Shown one piece after another: positions 7,315 to 7,548 of a stretch of DNA of 7,548 nucleotides (the first letter of the stretch is position 1; each line of letters opens with the position of its first letter). The notes beneath the pieces were generated by a model that was given only the letters and a program-made list of their open reading frames with translations, was not told the origin of the DNA and did not search any database. This DNA is from Gammaproteobacteria bacterium (GTDB lineage: Bacteria > Pseudomonadota > Gammaproteobacteria > GRL18). Made by a program: the position numbers and the translations under genes. Location: assembly GCA_024511395.1 (NCBI GenBank), contig JANELJ010000102.1, positions 1-7,548 on the forward strand, read 5' to 3'.

Positions 7315-7377
7315 TGCCTGTTTCTCGATCAGATCATTTAATGACCAAATCAAATGAATTTGAACAAGGAACAGGCA
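7315..7377 (+). promoter_or_regulatory. Inverted repeat that can sequester the transposase ribosome binding site
   Basis: TGCCTGTTTCT (7315-7325) pairs with AGGAACAGGCA (7367-7377): 11 base pairs with one G.U, across a 41-base loop that contains a nested TCATTT/AAATGA pairing (7334-7339 and 7352-7357). The 3' arm covers the ribosome binding site AAGGA (7366-7370) and ends one base before the GTG start. A transcript entering from outside the element would contain both arms. Known parallels are the IS10 and IS50 hairpins that block translation from impinging transcripts; function here is inference. Confidence 0.5.
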
Positions 7378-7378
7378 A

Positions 7379-7548
7379 GTGACTACTATAGATGAATTGT
7401 ATTGTAATATCGATGATTTCAACCAGGTCTTTTATCCTGAATGGGAAAAAACACTGCTGGAATCCGGTGATAAAAAGAGAAGACGACAAGATGTAATGAG
7501 CCCCGGTGAACTGATGACTATCCTGATTAACTTTCATCAGTCACATTA
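7379..7548 (+). CDS. IS982-family transposase, N-terminal part
   Basis: The enzyme would catalyse DNA cutting and strand transfer of its own element. Only the first 56 codons are in the window; family members are roughly 290 residues. The start is a GTG at 7379, with AAGGA at 7366-7370, 8 bases upstream, and an in-frame stop at 7361-7363. No in-frame ATG lies between that stop and the GTG. The visible residues match the IS982 N-terminal pattern: IDDFNQVFYPEWEKTLLESG, a basic patch KKRRRQ, and SPGELMTILINFHQSHY, which corresponds to the family's SEIMTI..FHQS.YR. The catalytic acidic residues lie beyond the window, so I cannot say whether the gene is intact. Confidence 0.85.
   Translation, partial: MTTIDELYCNIDDFNQVFYPEWEKTLLESGDKKRRRQDVMSPGELMTILINFHQSH

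Larger units (their letters stand above)
7291..7548 (+). mobile_element. Left end of an IS982-family insertion sequence (partial)
   Basis: The element is inferred from the start of an IS982-type transposase at 7379 and the abrupt end of the GGDEF coding frame near 7291. The true left boundary cannot be fixed without the right end. GAACTAAA occurs twice (7292-7299 and 7307-7314) and may belong to the terminal inverted repeat. TTGAAC at 7305-7310 resembles a -35 box, with no clear -10. The element continues past the window end. Confidence 0.75.

Noticed and set aside
7201..7537. Two minus-strand frames (7201-7422 and 7334-7537) crossing the IS start
   Set aside because: Both are antisense to the IS left end and transposase, and the first reads the GGDEF fragment in the wrong frame.

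Overview
The window is a stretch of gammaproteobacterial chromosome carrying housekeeping genes. The order aroA - cmk - rpsA - ihfB - lapA - lapB - pyrF, all on the + strand, combines the aroA/cmk/rpsA/ihfB block with the lapAB/pyrF block. The protein sequences (IHF-beta, six-domain ribosomal protein S1, LapA/LapB) are clearly gammaproteobacterial but do not look enteric. Base composition is moderately AT-rich. I cannot name the genus from sequence alone.

Layout. Positions 1-78 hold the probable tail of an unrecognised gene, and about 335 AT-rich bases with no convincing gene follow. aroA (EPSP synthase, class II type) is followed 3 bases later by cmk (cytidylate kinase). An intrinsic terminator whose 5' arm includes the last codons of cmk closes this pair. 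A 177-base leader rich in inverted repeats precedes rpsA. rpsA ends in a strong terminator, and an 11-bp tandem repeat lies between that terminator and ihfB. lapA and lapB (lipopolysaccharide assembly and LpxC control) follow, separated by 66 bases that contain a 19-codon reading frame ending in an ATGA overlap with the lapB start. pyrF (OMP decarboxylase) begins 7 bases after lapB.

The right edge is the accessory part. A minus-strand fragment encodes the C-terminal end of a GGDEF (diguanylate cyclase) domain and faces pyrF. Its frame breaks at about 7291, before the GGDEF signature would appear. From there to the window end the sequence is the left end and first 56 codons of an IS982-family transposase. 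An 11-bp inverted repeat in the insertion sequence could hide the transposase ribosome binding site in read-through transcripts.

The core genes cover aromatic amino acid synthesis, pyrimidine nucleotide supply (PyrF makes UMP, Cmk phosphorylates CMP), translation, nucleoid architecture and outer-membrane balance. I found no evidence of a new multi-gene system. The points of interest are regulatory structures between genes and the insertion-sequence disruption of a cyclic-di-GMP gene.
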